Assembly (NCBI GenBank): GCA_035395685.1
Contig: DAOPBR010000006.1
Location: 1 to 64,000, forward strand
DNA: 64,000 nt
Source of the DNA: JAKJGA01 sp029554345
Lineage (GTDB): Bacteria > Spirochaetota > UBA4802 > JAFGJZ01
Reading direction: 5' to 3'
Under the pieces are notes generated by a model, which saw only the letters and a list, made by a program, of their open reading frames with translations, had not been told where the DNA came from and did not search any database. The translations under genes and the position numbers were made by a program. Shown here piece after piece: positions 53,526-61,903 of this stretch. Each line of letters starts with the position of its first letter. Position 1 is the stretch's first letter.

Positions 53526-54505
53526 AAGCTTTGATAGTTCACGATTCGGCCGATTCTTTCGACAATCCTGATGTAGCTGATACCTTTGAGCAGATAGAAA
53601 GTGTTTCAGCCGCTCTTGCTTCTCTTTCAATTGAAAGTTCGGTTCTTCCTTTTTCTCTCGATATCCCTTCAGTAAGAGAAAATCTTATGCGTGAGCGGTT
53701 CGATTTCATTTTCAATCTTGTGGAATCCATTGAGGGAAGGGGTATTTTTATTCATTATGCGCCTGTTCTTTTTGATTCGATGAAGATTTCCTATACCGGA
53801 AATTCATCTGAGACATTATTTATTACATCAAATAAGCTCGCGTCCAAGAAAATTATGCGTTCGGCAGGAATACCTACTGCTGAGTGGATGGACTATTCGG
53901 CAATTAAAAAAGCTCTTCCTGACGGATGCCGTTATATAATTAAATCATATTGGGAACATGCTTCAATCGGAATAGATGACGAGTCGGTATTTGTTTTTGA
54001 CTCCCATGAAACGGCGGTTGAATTATTTGAAAAGAAACGAGCAGTTCTCGGTAATGATATTTTCGCGGAAAAATTCATTTCGGGCAGAGAATTTAATATC
54101 TCAGTTATCACGGATTTGGATGGAAACCTGAAAGTGCTTCACCCTGCTGAGATGACGTGGAATGCAGCAAAAGCCGGCGATAACATTATGAGCTATAAAT
54201 CCAAGTGGGTTGATGACACTGAAGAATATTCTACTTCGTGCAGAACATTCGATTTTTCTCCCGGCGATTCAGCTTTGATTGAAAGGCTGAAAAAAATTAC
54301 GCTTGATACGGCGAAACTCTTTTCGCTGAACGGTTATGCGAGAGTTGATTTCCGTGTCGATGATAACGGAAATATTTACGTTCTTGAGATAAATGCAAAT
54401 CCATGTCTTTCACCGGATAGCGGAATAGCGGCGGCAAGCCTGAACGAAGGAATTTCTTATACCGGACTAGTTGATTTAATTGTGAAAAACAGGATATTGA
54501 GATGA
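53522..54505 (+). CDS. Ddl-like ATP-grasp ligase 2
   Basis: A 327-residue second ATP-grasp ligase, related to but clearly different from its neighbour: FDFIFNLVESIEGRGIFIHY in place of the FNIAEG segment, TSNKLASKKIMRSAGIPTAEW, KSYWEHASIG, AEKFISGREFNIS, and the C-terminal metal-binding VLEINANPCLSPDSGIA. The Glu and Asn metal ligands are kept. Four-base overlaps with both the preceding ligase and the following GNAT gene indicate stoichiometric expression. The two may act in sequence or as a heteromer on the same substrate. Substrates unknown. Confidence 0.85.
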   Translation: MKALIVHDSADSFDNPDVADTFEQIESVSAALASLSIESSVLPFSLDIPSVRENLMRERFDFIFNLVESIEGRGIFIHYAPVLFDSMKISYTGNSSETLFITSNKLASKKIMRSAGIPTAEWMDYSAIKKALPDGCRYIIKSYWEHASIGIDDESVFVFDSHETAVELFEKKRAVLGNDIFAEKFISGREFNISVITDLDGNLKVLHPAEMTWNAAKAGDNIMSYKSKWVDDTEEYSTSCRTFDFSPGDSALIERLKKITLDTAKLFSLNGYARVDFRVDDNGNIYVLEINANPCLSPDSGIAAASLNEGISYTGLVDLIVKNRILR

Positions 54506-54993
54506 TTAATTTCCGTTACAGGGCAAATCAAGCTGACATAGAAAATGTGAGACGTATAGTTTCATCCAGTTCATTCTTTAATGCTGATGAAATAGAGATT
54601 GCAGTTGAACTGGTATCAGATAATTTCGAAAAAAAGGAAAAATCCGATTATAAATTCATTTTTGCCGATGAAGGGGATTTTACTTCAGGGTATTCATGTT
54701 TCGGTCATATCGGCGGAACGGAATCAAGCTACGACTTGTACTGGATAGCGGTTGATGAGTCTCTCCGGGGAAAAGGAATCGGGAAAAAACTGCTGGAGGA
54801 AACCGTTTCTGAGGTTAGTAAGACCGGCGGCGGAAGAATCTATGCGGAAACATCATCGAAAGATCAATACGCTCCTACGAGGCGCTTTTATCTTTCAAAT
54901 GGTTTCTATCAGGAAGCTTTTATTGAGAATTTTTATGCTCCGGGGGATGGAAAGCTTATTTATACCCGCATTGTTGCCGGAATTAATGCTTGA
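54502..54993 (+). CDS. GNAT N-acetyltransferase
   Basis: A 163-residue acetyltransferase with the acetyl-CoA pyrophosphate loop RGKGIGKKLL (motif A) and the later APTRRFYLSNGFYQEAF (motif B), where the Tyr is the usual acid. SYDLYWIAVDESL is the strand before the loop. It starts inside the stop codon of ATP-grasp ligase 2. It may acetylate the amine of the ligase product, as a capping or protecting step; inferred from the operon. A complex inverted repeat (AATTAATGCT / AGCATTAAT) begins at the end of the gene and could end the transcript. Confidence 0.88.
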   Translation: MINFRYRANQADIENVRRIVSSSSFFNADEIEIAVELVSDNFEKKEKSDYKFIFADEGDFTSGYSCFGHIGGTESSYDLYWIAVDESLRGKGIGKKLLEETVSEVSKTGGGRIYAETSSKDQYAPTRRFYLSNGFYQEAFIENFYAPGDGKLIYTRIVAGINA

Positions 54994-55075
54994 CGCTACC
55001 GCACCGTTTCAGCATTAATCCAAGCGTCCGCCCTTTTTGCGGCATTTCCTGTAAAGATAATCCCAGAGGTTCGTA

Positions 55076-56077
55076 ATGAGTAATTTTATCGAAAAGATAA
55101 AAAGATTTTTGGTAAGGCATAAAAGAATATTTCTTCTTTTGTTTCTATATTTCAACCTGTTTATATTCGCTTCAACTATAATGATAATAATCAGAACCCG
55201 TCCGGCAGGAAAGGTTACTGTACCTTCTTTAACCGGTGAGAAATTTACTTTTGTTTATAATATTCTCGAAAGAAATTCTCTGAAGCCGGAAATTAAATAT
55301 GAAGATGTTTTTGATATAGAAGACGGTGTTATTCTCCGTCAGGATCCCCAGAGCGGTGAAGTGGTTTCTAAAAACAGCCGCATTACTCTTGTTGTGAGCC
55401 GAAATGAGCTTGAGGTTGAAGTTCCGTCTCTGATAGGTTCTCCGCTTTCAAGCGCGAAAACCAAGCTTCTCAATCTTCATACAGGTCAGAGAACCGTTTC
55501 TCTTTTGACTGGTGTTGTGACTTATATGCCTTCCGATAAGCCCGAAGGTATTGTTCTTCAGCAGAGTCCTGCCGCCGGCGAAAAAGTGCCGCACAGTCTG
55601 CGTGTAAATATTCTGGTTTCGTCGGGAAGCGCTTCTGACGCATTGATGCCTGACATCAAGGGTCAGTCGATTGATCTTGTTTATGATCTTCTTGTTTCAA
55701 AAGGATGCGTGGTAGAGCAGGAAATCGTCAATACGGACTCGCCTGATTTAAGCGGTCAAATTCTTGAGCAGTCTGTAAGTGCGGGCACTTCAATATCTTC
55801 AGGTATGACAGTTAAGCTCAAAGTTGCTTATTTCCCTATAAAGGAGCATCTTTATAACTCATATGAGCTTGTAAAATATGAAATGAAAAAGAGCGATATG
55901 TCGCTTGTAGAAGCTTATGTTGAGGATGATTTCGGAAACAGGCTTTGTTATTCTGCCAATACTGACGGCGGAAAGGAAATTGCTTTTATTTTCGCCCGTC
56001 ACGGCAATGCGAGAGTATCTATTTTGCGGAATAAAAAACTTGTTACAGTGATGAGCGTTCGAATGACACAGTTCTAA
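55076..56077 (+). CDS. Membrane-anchored PASTA repeat protein
   Basis: A 333-residue protein with a short basic cytoplasmic start, one membrane helix (IFLLLFLYFNLFIFASTIM, about 18-40) and three PASTA domains: VPSLTGEKFTFVYNILERNS, VPSLIGSPLSSAKTKLL, MPDIKGQSIDLVYDLL. PASTA domains bind muropeptides or beta-lactam-like ligands in the periplasm; here there is no kinase or transpeptidase domain. The last about 80 residues form another beta-rich part. GAGG precedes the ATG. It ends 19 bases before the rpsP promoter and is probably a separate transcript. Confidence 0.9.
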   Translation: MSNFIEKIKRFLVRHKRIFLLLFLYFNLFIFASTIMIIIRTRPAGKVTVPSLTGEKFTFVYNILERNSLKPEIKYEDVFDIEDGVILRQDPQSGEVVSKNSRITLVVSRNELEVEVPSLIGSPLSSAKTKLLNLHTGQRTVSLLTGVVTYMPSDKPEGIVLQQSPAAGEKVPHSLRVNILVSSGSASDALMPDIKGQSIDLVYDLLVSKGCVVEQEIVNTDSPDLSGQILEQSVSAGTSISSGMTVKLKVAYFPIKEHLYNSYELVKYEMKKSDMSLVEAYVEDDFGNRLCYSANTDGGKEIAFIFARHGNARVSILRNKKLVTVMSVRMTQF

Positions 56078-56095
56078 CGGGTGTGTTTAATATTA

Positions 56096-56123
56096 TTGAC
56101 AAAAAAACGTACGGCAAAATAAT
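56096..56123 (+). promoter_or_regulatory. Strong promoter of the rpsP operon
   Basis: Perfect TTGACA (56096-56101), a 16-base spacer and AATAAT (56118-56123, five of six). The predicted leader contains the small hairpin ATCCA-TTAG-TGGAT and the AGGAGG ribosome site. It should drive rpsP and the long downstream cluster to yraN. Confidence 0.75.
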
Positions 56124-56151
56124 CATCCATTAGTGGATTTAGGAGGATTTA

Positions 56152-56391
56152 GTGGTAAAAATTCGTTTACAGAGAGCAGGTGCAAAAAAAAGACCTTATT
56201 ATAAGATAGTTGCAATTGATGAAAGAACCCGCAGAGACGGTTCTATTCTTGAAAGCCTTGGTTTTTACAATCCGGTTGCAAAAGACAATCAGGTTGGTCT
56301 TGAAGATGACAAGGTAAAAGCATGGCTTGCAAAAGGCGCTCAGCCTTCAGCTACTGTAAAAGGCATCCTTAAAAGAAAAGGTCTTGTTTAA
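56152..56391 (+). CDS. rpsP: 30S ribosomal protein S16
   Basis: A 79-residue ribosomal protein: VKIRLQRAGAKKRPYYKIV, RDGSILESLGFYNP and VKAWLAKGAQPSATV are fully conserved-type stretches. GTG start at 56152 after AGGAGG. First gene of the cluster rpsP-KH-rimM-trmD-rplS-rnhB, an arrangement common to many phyla. Confidence 0.98.
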   Translation: MVKIRLQRAGAKKRPYYKIVAIDERTRRDGSILESLGFYNPVAKDNQVGLEDDKVKAWLAKGAQPSATVKGILKRKGLV

Positions 56392-56412
56392 TTCCTTTAT
56401 CGGAAAGAATTT

Positions 56413-56646
56413 ATGTGCAAAGAAGTTGTTGAATACATAGTAAAATCCCTGGTTGACAGACCTGATCAGGTCGAACTAAGGGAAATAGAAGGCGATAAGT
56501 CCACCATTCTTGAACTTAGAGTTCCAAAAGATGATATGGGCAAAGTCATCGGAAAGCACGGCAGAATAGCCCGTGCAATCCGTACTGTCATGACGGCTGC
56601 TTCCGTTAAGTCGGGCAAGCGTGTCGTCCTGGAGATTCTGGACTGA
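56413..56646 (+). CDS. khpA: KH-domain RNA-binding protein KhpA
   Basis: A 77-residue protein that is a single KH domain: VEYIVKSLVDRPDQVELRE, LRVPKDDMGKVIGKHGR with the GxxG loop GKHG, AIRTVMTAAS. KhpA binds RNA, often with KhpB/Jag, and affects division and envelope synthesis. Between rpsP and rimM, as usual. Confidence 0.95.
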   Translation: MCKEVVEYIVKSLVDRPDQVELREIEGDKSTILELRVPKDDMGKVIGKHGRIARAIRTVMTAASVKSGKRVVLEILD

Positions 56647-56649
56647 CGT

Positions 56650-57174
56650 TTGGATCACGAATTTATAAGAATAGCAAAAGTTCTTTCCGCACATTCGCTG
56701 AAAGGCGCACTTAAGATATTCGTTATTACTGATATTCCCGAACGTTTTGAGCGCGGAAGTGCCGTTTTTGCAGTAAAAGGTTCTGCCGTTCAGGAATATA
56801 CTGTTGATTCTTTTTCTTTATTGAAAGGCAATCATGCGGTTGTTTCATTTGAAGGTTTGACTGACAGAACTTCAGCAGAAAAACTTAAAGGATTTACTCT
56901 GGCAATTTCAAAAGAACATGCCGAAAGGACCCGCGACATTCTGTCTGAAGATGAATTTTATTACAGCGATTTGATAGGTGCTTCGGCTTACCGTGACGGT
57001 GTTTGTTTCGGAAAAGTAGTCGATATTATTGAGGGAGCAGGCGATATTCTGGTGATTGAAAATTCATCATCAAAACAGTTTCTTCTCCCGTTTGTTGATT
57101 CGATGGTTGATGTTTCACGTTTGAAAGAAGGGCGGATTGATATTTCCCCTGTTGACGGATTATTTGAAGAGTAG
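56650..57174 (+). CDS. rimM: 16S rRNA processing factor RimM
   Basis: A 174-residue 30S assembly factor with the N-terminal beta-barrel (FIRIAKVLSAHSLKGALKI, FEGLTDRTSAEKLKGFTLAI) and the C-terminal PRC-barrel (DEFYYSDLIGASAY, FGKVVDIIEGAGDILVIEN, LPFVDSMV). TTG start at 56650 without a strong ribosome site; coupling to the KH gene three bases upstream is likely. Confidence 0.93.
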   Translation: MDHEFIRIAKVLSAHSLKGALKIFVITDIPERFERGSAVFAVKGSAVQEYTVDSFSLLKGNHAVVSFEGLTDRTSAEKLKGFTLAISKEHAERTRDILSEDEFYYSDLIGASAYRDGVCFGKVVDIIEGAGDILVIENSSSKQFLLPFVDSMVDVSRLKEGRIDISPVDGLFEE

Positions 57175-57177
57175 TCA

Positions 57178-57882
57178 GTGAAGCATTTTAAAATTGTGAC
57201 ATTATTTCCTGCGTTTTTTGATTCGCCTTTGAAGTCTTCACTTCTGGGCAAGGCGATAAACTCAGGTGTAATAAAAACGGATATATACGATCTTAGAAAT
57301 TATTCGGAAGACAAATTTAAGCGCTGTGATGATGCTCCGTACGGCGGAGGAAGCGGAATGGTATTAATGCCGGGTCCTCTTTTTAACTGTATGGAAAATA
57401 TTAAATCGCAGAATGCTAAAGTTATTCTTGCATCAGCAGGCGGAACACCCTTGACTCAGAATATGGTCAAGGAATTATCCGCCGAAGAAGAGCTGATCAT
57501 CATCTGCGGTCATTATGAAGGCGTTGACCAGCGGGTAATCGACCGTTATGTCGATATCGAAGTTTCGGTAGGCGACTATGTCCTTTCAGGCGGTGAATAT
57601 GCCGCTTTGATAATTATGGACGCGGCGGCAAGGCTTGAAAAGGGATTTATGTCCAACAGTGACTCGCTTCTCGAAGAAAGTTTCGAGAACGATCTTTTGG
57701 AATATCCTCATTACACGCGGCCGTCCGAGATTGACGGAATGAAAGTTCCTGAAATCCTTTTAAGCGGCGATCATGCTAAGATACGAAAATGGCGTTTGAT
57801 GATGAGTGAAGAGAAAACTTCTAGTGTCAGACCGGATCTCTATCGGAAGTATCTGAATATGAAAGAAGGAGAACAGAAATGA
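57178..57882 (+). CDS. trmD: tRNA (guanine-N1)-methyltransferase
   Basis: Methylates G37 of tRNAs using SAM, preventing frameshifts. 234 residues with the trefoil-knot motifs YGGGSGMVLMPGPLF, LASAGGTPLTQ, ICGHYEGVDQRVID and SVGDYVLSGGEYAALIIMDA. GTG start at 57178, three bases after the rimM stop. Its stop overlaps the rplS start (ATGA). Confidence 0.96.
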   Translation: MKHFKIVTLFPAFFDSPLKSSLLGKAINSGVIKTDIYDLRNYSEDKFKRCDDAPYGGGSGMVLMPGPLFNCMENIKSQNAKVILASAGGTPLTQNMVKELSAEEELIIICGHYEGVDQRVIDRYVDIEVSVGDYVLSGGEYAALIIMDAAARLEKGFMSNSDSLLEESFENDLLEYPHYTRPSEIDGMKVPEILLSGDHAKIRKWRLMMSEEKTSSVRPDLYRKYLNMKEGEQK

Positions 57883-58280
57883 ACAAAGCTGAACAGCTTG
57901 GTCTTGAGCTCGCTCAGGAAAAGAAGGTGGATTTTGAAATCGGTGATACTATCAAAGTTCATTACAAGATAGTTGAGGGAACAAGAGAAAGAATCCAGGT
58001 TTATGAAGGAACTGTTATTGCAATTAATAACAGAGGCGTTGCAAGAACGTTTACTGTAAGAAGAATTTCTTATGATGTAGGTGTTGAGAGAGTATTCCCG
58101 ATCAATTCGCCTAGAATTGCTAAAATTGAAATTACTAAGAAATCAGCTGTGCGCAGAAGCAAACTTTATTTTCTTAGAGGTCTTAAAGGTAAGGCTTCCA
58201 AACTTAAAGAGCGCAAAGGCCGTGTTTCTCTTAAATCTATTCCTGCTACTACCGAAGCTCCTGCTGCGGTTCAGGAATAA
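57879..58280 (+). CDS. rplS: 50S ribosomal protein L19
   Basis: A 133-residue ribosomal protein at the 30S/50S interface. DTIKVHYKIVEGTRERIQVY, FTVRRISYDVGVERVFPINS and KLYFLRGLKGKASKL are typical. The C-terminus has a short Ala/Pro-rich extension (TTEAPAAVQE) beyond the usual end. Start overlaps trmD by four bases. Confidence 0.97.
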   Translation: MNKAEQLGLELAQEKKVDFEIGDTIKVHYKIVEGTRERIQVYEGTVIAINNRGVARTFTVRRISYDVGVERVFPINSPRIAKIEITKKSAVRRSKLYFLRGLKGKASKLKERKGRVSLKSIPATTEAPAAVQE

Positions 58281-58297
58281 TCAAGTGCGGCAGATTT

Positions 58298-58912
58298 ATG
58301 CCGGATTTTGATATTGAAAAAGGACTTCTGTTAAACGGCTGCAAATATGTTGCCGGAATTGACGAAGCCGGTAGAGGCTCCCTTGCGGGGCCTCTTTCTG
58401 TTTCAATGGTAGTTTTTCCTGTAAATGTTATACTTGATCCCCCACATGATTTCAAATGTATTAATGATTCCAAGAAGCTGACATCTGCTTGCCGTGAAGA
58501 AGTATTTGATTTCATAAAAGCACACGCTGTTTCCTGCGGGCATGTTTTTATAGATCATCAAATAATTGATTCAATTAATGTGAATCAGGCAACCCGTCTT
58601 GCCATTCAGAAACTGATCACTAAATCTGATTTGAAGCCTGATTATCTTCTGATAGACGGAAATTTTTCTTTTAAGTTTGAAATTCCTTCTCTTTCTGTAA
58701 AAAAAGGTGATTCGAAATCATTTTCAATTGCGGCAGCTTCTATAATAGCCAAAGTTATTAGGGATAGGGAGATGATGGAATTATCTTCCTCTTATTCTTC
58801 TTACGGATTTGACAGAAATATGGGTTACGGAACAAAAGAGCACATGGAAGCATTACGCGTGCATGGAGCAAGTCCGGTTCACCGTATAAGTTATGCTCCA
58901 TGCAGGAAGTAA
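58298..58912 (+). CDS. rnhB: Ribonuclease HII
   Basis: Cuts the RNA strand of RNA-DNA hybrids and removes misincorporated ribonucleotides. 204 residues; the DEDD-type active site is visible: AGIDEAGRGSLAGPL, NDSKKLT, LLIDGN and KSFSIAAASIIAKVIRD. YGFDRNMGYGTKEH in the C-terminal part. Placed 17 bases after rplS and one base before the FliK-like gene. Confidence 0.95.
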   Translation: MPDFDIEKGLLLNGCKYVAGIDEAGRGSLAGPLSVSMVVFPVNVILDPPHDFKCINDSKKLTSACREEVFDFIKAHAVSCGHVFIDHQIIDSINVNQATRLAIQKLITKSDLKPDYLLIDGNFSFKFEIPSLSVKKGDSKSFSIAAASIIAKVIRDREMMELSSSYSSYGFDRNMGYGTKEHMEALRVHGASPVHRISYAPCRK

Positions 58913-58913
58913 A

Positions 58914-59801
58914 ATGAATCCGGTTTTTTCATCTGCTAACGGCTATATTCCAGGTCAAAAAATTACCGGACGTATTTTATCCCGTTCAAAAGAATCTGTT
59001 CTCATTCAAGTCGGCAAAGATGTCGTCGAAGCTAAAATTTCGGGTGAAATAAAACCGGGTAAATTATCACTTGAATATGTTGGAAACGAAAATAAACGCC
59101 CGGTTTTCAGAATTGCCGACGGAGCCTTTTTTAAAGAATTATTTTCTGATTCGTCCAACGCATCTGTTTTTCTACGCTCAATCCGTGCGGGTATGAGTGT
59201 GTTTATGTCGGCAATGCGTGCAAAAGATCGCATTGATTATTCTTCTGCAAAAAAAGATTTTTTACGTTCATGCGCCGGATCTCTTGTTGCAAAAAATTTT
59301 ACTCCTTCTGAAGTTTCTTTTATATCCCGAATATTTCTTTCTGACGAACGTTCTGCAATGTTTGACATTTTTTTTGAGAATTCATCACTTCCGGCTGAAG
59401 AAACCATTCGGGATGCGGCTGATGAAATATTAGAGCAATATGCCAAATATGAACTTGACAGTAAATCGTCAGATGATGATTTCTTTTATATTGAAGACGA
59501 AGGAAAGCTTTTTGAATATGATTCATTTTCTGACCGGGGCTTTTATTTCGCAGAATTCGAGCTCAGCCGTTCCGGAAAAATAGATCTTATCGCGAAATTA
59601 TCTGCAGAAAGAATTGAGATATGTCTTATTGCCGTAAATAAACCTTTTCTTTCGGGTATAAAGGCTCTTTTGCCGGAAATTTACGAAAACATTCAAAAAA
59701 AGATTGAAAAGGGTTTGATTATACGGTTATTTAATTATGAAGAATTTGTTTCAGAAATTGAAAATAACTGTTCCGGGGCTTTTTTGGATACTAAGGCATG
59801 A
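58914..59801 (+). CDS. FliK-like hook-length-control C-terminal-domain protein
   Basis: A 295-residue protein. The C-terminal part (about 205-290) has the FliK/Flg_hook pattern: FYFAEFELSRSGKIDLIAKL, ICLIAVNKPFLSGIKALLPEI. The N-terminal GQKITGRILSRSKESVLIQV is a small beta-domain also seen in FliK-like proteins. It overlaps the FlhB-like gene by four bases. In flagella FliK sets hook length by acting on FlhB, but no flagellar gene is in this window, so a flagellar role is only an inference. ATG at 58914 chosen, after AGGAAG. Confidence 0.65.
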   Translation: MNPVFSSANGYIPGQKITGRILSRSKESVLIQVGKDVVEAKISGEIKPGKLSLEYVGNENKRPVFRIADGAFFKELFSDSSNASVFLRSIRAGMSVFMSAMRAKDRIDYSSAKKDFLRSCAGSLVAKNFTPSEVSFISRIFLSDERSAMFDIFFENSSLPAEETIRDAADEILEQYAKYELDSKSSDDDFFYIEDEGKLFEYDSFSDRGFYFAEFELSRSGKIDLIAKLSAERIEICLIAVNKPFLSGIKALLPEIYENIQKKIEKGLIIRLFNYEEFVSEIENNCSGAFLDTKA

Positions 59802-60058
59802 AAAAAAGCAGCAAAGCAGTCGCGCTAAGCTACAAAAAAGGAGATCAGGCTCCGGTAGTAGTTGCCAAGGCAAAAGATATACTTTTTGAGAAAATGATAA
59901 AACTTGCCCGTGAAAACGGCGTTATTGTTTATAAAGATTCTGATTTAGCTGAAGTTCTCTTTCATATAAGAGAAGGCAAGGAGATTCCTTTTGAACTGTA
60001 TTCAGCAGTATCAGAAGTTATCGCTTATTGCTGGAAGGTTAACGGAACCATAGAATAG
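59798..60058 (+). CDS. FlhB C-terminal-domain-like protein
   Basis: An 86-residue protein corresponding only to the cytoplasmic C-terminal domain of FlhB/YscU: KAVALSYKKGDQAPVVVAKA, IKLARENGVIVYKDSDLAEV and IPFELYSAVSEVIAYCW. The membrane part and the self-cleaving NPTH motif are absent. Such free domains occur beside FliK-like genes in several phyla. It might work as a decoy or partner for FliK-like protein or export gate. Four-base overlap with the preceding gene. Confidence 0.85.
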   Translation: MKKSSKAVALSYKKGDQAPVVVAKAKDILFEKMIKLARENGVIVYKDSDLAEVLFHIREGKEIPFELYSAVSEVIAYCWKVNGTIE

Positions 60059-60069
60059 GATTAAGATGT

Positions 60070-61233
60070 ATGAAAAAAATTATGGTTACAGATTTAAAAC
60101 CGGGAATGCGTTTTACAAAACCGGTGCATATTGATGAATCCACTATTCTTGTTGGAGCAAATGTTCCTATTAAGGACAGTGATATAAAACGTCTCCAGAA
60201 ATGGAATATTACCGAAGTTGAATGTGATGGAGATGTCGTTTCTGCAGAAGCGGCGGAATCGATTAAGGTAAATGCGCGTGAATTCGATATAATACTTGAT
60301 AATTATAACAAGATGCTCGATATGAAAACCCGGCTTGTCGAGGTGCATGAACAGGCGTGTTCTGCGGTAATGAAAACGCATACGGCAATCAGAAACAGCC
60401 GTGTCTTCACAACAACAGAACTTGAAGCTTCTGTTGAGAATATTCTGAAGATTCTGGGAGAAAACCGGAATGTGTTTCTTTTCATTCACGCGATTAAATC
60501 AGATAATGACATATTGACCACGCATGCTGTTAATGCGACTTTCTATGCGCTTCTTATCGGTATGGCTATCAAGTATCCGAAAAATAAGCTTGTCGATCTC
60601 GGTATAGGAATGCTCCTTATAAATTCCGGAATGGCTCAGATTCCGAATTACATTATGCATAAACAGTCTGATCTTACGGACAGGGAAATAAATCAAATTA
60701 AGTCGCATCCTTTGCTCGGTTATAAGGTTTTACGGGAACTTGGAAATATTAAAGATTATTCTGCTATGATGAGTCTTCAGCATCACGAACAGTTTGACGG
60801 CAAAGGTTATCCGAAGGGATTAAAAGGTGCTGAAATTTCCGAGCAGGGAAGAATTGCTTCAATTGCAGACAGTTACGAAGCTTTGATTGAAAGTAGAAGT
60901 TACCGTGATAAAAAGTTTTTTTACCATGCAATGAAGGATTTGGTTTCCGACGGTGCAAAGAAATTCGACCCTGTGCTGATTAGGCTCTTCATTGCCGTAT
61001 TGAGCGTTTATCCAGTGGGTTCTATCGTTCAGCTAAATAAAAAGGGAACAGGAATTGTTATAGGTTCGGTTCCAAGCAAGCCTCTCCGTCCGATTGTAAA
61101 GCTTATACTGGATGAAAACGGAACAAAGTATTCCGATCTTACTATAGTAAATCTGATTGAAGATCAGTCTCTTTATATCGTAAAAACCCTCGACGAAAAA
61201 GAAGCAGGACTTAAAATGGATGATCTTATATGA
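60070..61233 (+). CDS. HD-GYP-like protein with degenerate HD dyad
   Basis: A 387-residue protein. N-terminal MVTDLKPGMRFTKPVHIDES (DUF3391-like) is followed by an HD-GYP domain of the c-di-GMP phosphodiesterase family. The GYP part is kept: LQHHEQFDGKGYPKGL, GRIASIADSYEALIESRSYRD. At the usual HDIGK site the sequence reads LLINSGMAQIP, so the His-Asp pair that gives the domain its name is Ile-Asn. It may bind nucleotide without hydrolysing it, or be a receptor. The C-terminal about 60 residues form a beta-rich PilZ-like or OB-type tail. Overlaps yraN. Confidence 0.85.
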   Translation: MKKIMVTDLKPGMRFTKPVHIDESTILVGANVPIKDSDIKRLQKWNITEVECDGDVVSAEAAESIKVNAREFDIILDNYNKMLDMKTRLVEVHEQACSAVMKTHTAIRNSRVFTTTELEASVENILKILGENRNVFLFIHAIKSDNDILTTHAVNATFYALLIGMAIKYPKNKLVDLGIGMLLINSGMAQIPNYIMHKQSDLTDREINQIKSHPLLGYKVLRELGNIKDYSAMMSLQHHEQFDGKGYPKGLKGAEISEQGRIASIADSYEALIESRSYRDKKFFYHAMKDLVSDGAKKFDPVLIRLFIAVLSVYPVGSIVQLNKKGTGIVIGSVPSKPLRPIVKLILDENGTKYSDLTIVNLIEDQSLYIVKTLDEKEAGLKMDDLI

Positions 61234-61571
61234 ATTCACGTGAGACCGGAAATTCGGCAGAAGATCTGGTCTCGTCATTTCTTGAATCCACAGGATATTC
61301 AATTTTGAAACGAAATTATCATTTCGGAAGGTTCGGAGAAATTGATATAATTTGTTCTAAAAACGGAATAGTTGTTTTTGCTGAAGTTCGTTACCGTTCA
61401 AAAGACTCTTTCGGCGGGGCTGTTTCCTCTGTGAATTCAAAAAAAATAGCAAGAATGAGAAAGGCTGCTGCGGGATTTGTCAGAGAGAATCCGCAATATG
61501 GAATTTTCCGGTTTGATTTACTTTCGGTAGACGGACAAAAGATTTCCCACATAGAAGATATTGTAAGATAA
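61230..61571 (+). CDS. yraN: YraN (UPF0102) family protein
   Basis: A 113-residue endonuclease-like fold: TGNSAEDLVSSFLESTGYSI, GRFGEIDIICSKNGIVVFAEV with conserved Glu, Asp and Glu of the PD-(D/E)XK type, and SVNSKKIARMRKAAAGFV. Function unknown in most bacteria. The gene is part of the rpsP-yraN cluster and overlaps the HD-GYP gene by four bases (ATGA). Confidence 0.92.
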   Translation: MNSRETGNSAEDLVSSFLESTGYSILKRNYHFGRFGEIDIICSKNGIVVFAEVRYRSKDSFGGAVSSVNSKKIARMRKAAAGFVRENPQYGIFRFDLLSVDGQKISHIEDIVR

Positions 61572-61715
61572 ATGAGACATAATATCGGCATTTTCCCTGT
61601 AAATTAATACTTAATTTATTTAATTAGTTCTAATGTAAATTCAATAACAGGTCGAATTTGAAAACAGGTATGATCGCCAGCTCAAGGAGGAGCCGGGTCA
61701 AAAAGGAGAAATGTC

Positions 61716-61880
61716 ATGAAGAGTCTCATGAACAAGGAGGGGCGTGAGATTGAGGTCAAAACATCAGGCAGACTTAACTTATCTCTCGATGAGTATCGCA
61801 AAAGAATATCTGATGACAATTATCTGGATCATGCGATAAGAAAAATCGCATCCGATCTGTCTCATTATCTCACTAAATGA
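61716..61880 (+). CDS. Small 54-aa hypothetical protein
   Basis: A short frame with an excellent ribosome site (AAAAGGAG at 61701-61708) and a second GGAGGAG just upstream. The protein is hydrophilic and helical: KEGREIEVKTSGRLNLSLDE then DNYLDHAIRKIASDLSHYLT. The end is faintly like the C-terminal helix of FlgM-type anti-sigma factors, but that is a guess. Lies between yraN and the AI-2E gene. The 144 bases before it (61572-61715) contain no other gene I can support. Confidence 0.6.
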   Translation: MKSLMNKEGREIEVKTSGRLNLSLDEYRKRISDDNYLDHAIRKIASDLSHYLTK

Positions 61881-61903
61881 TGGCGTTTCTGTGCAATCAT
61901 GAC

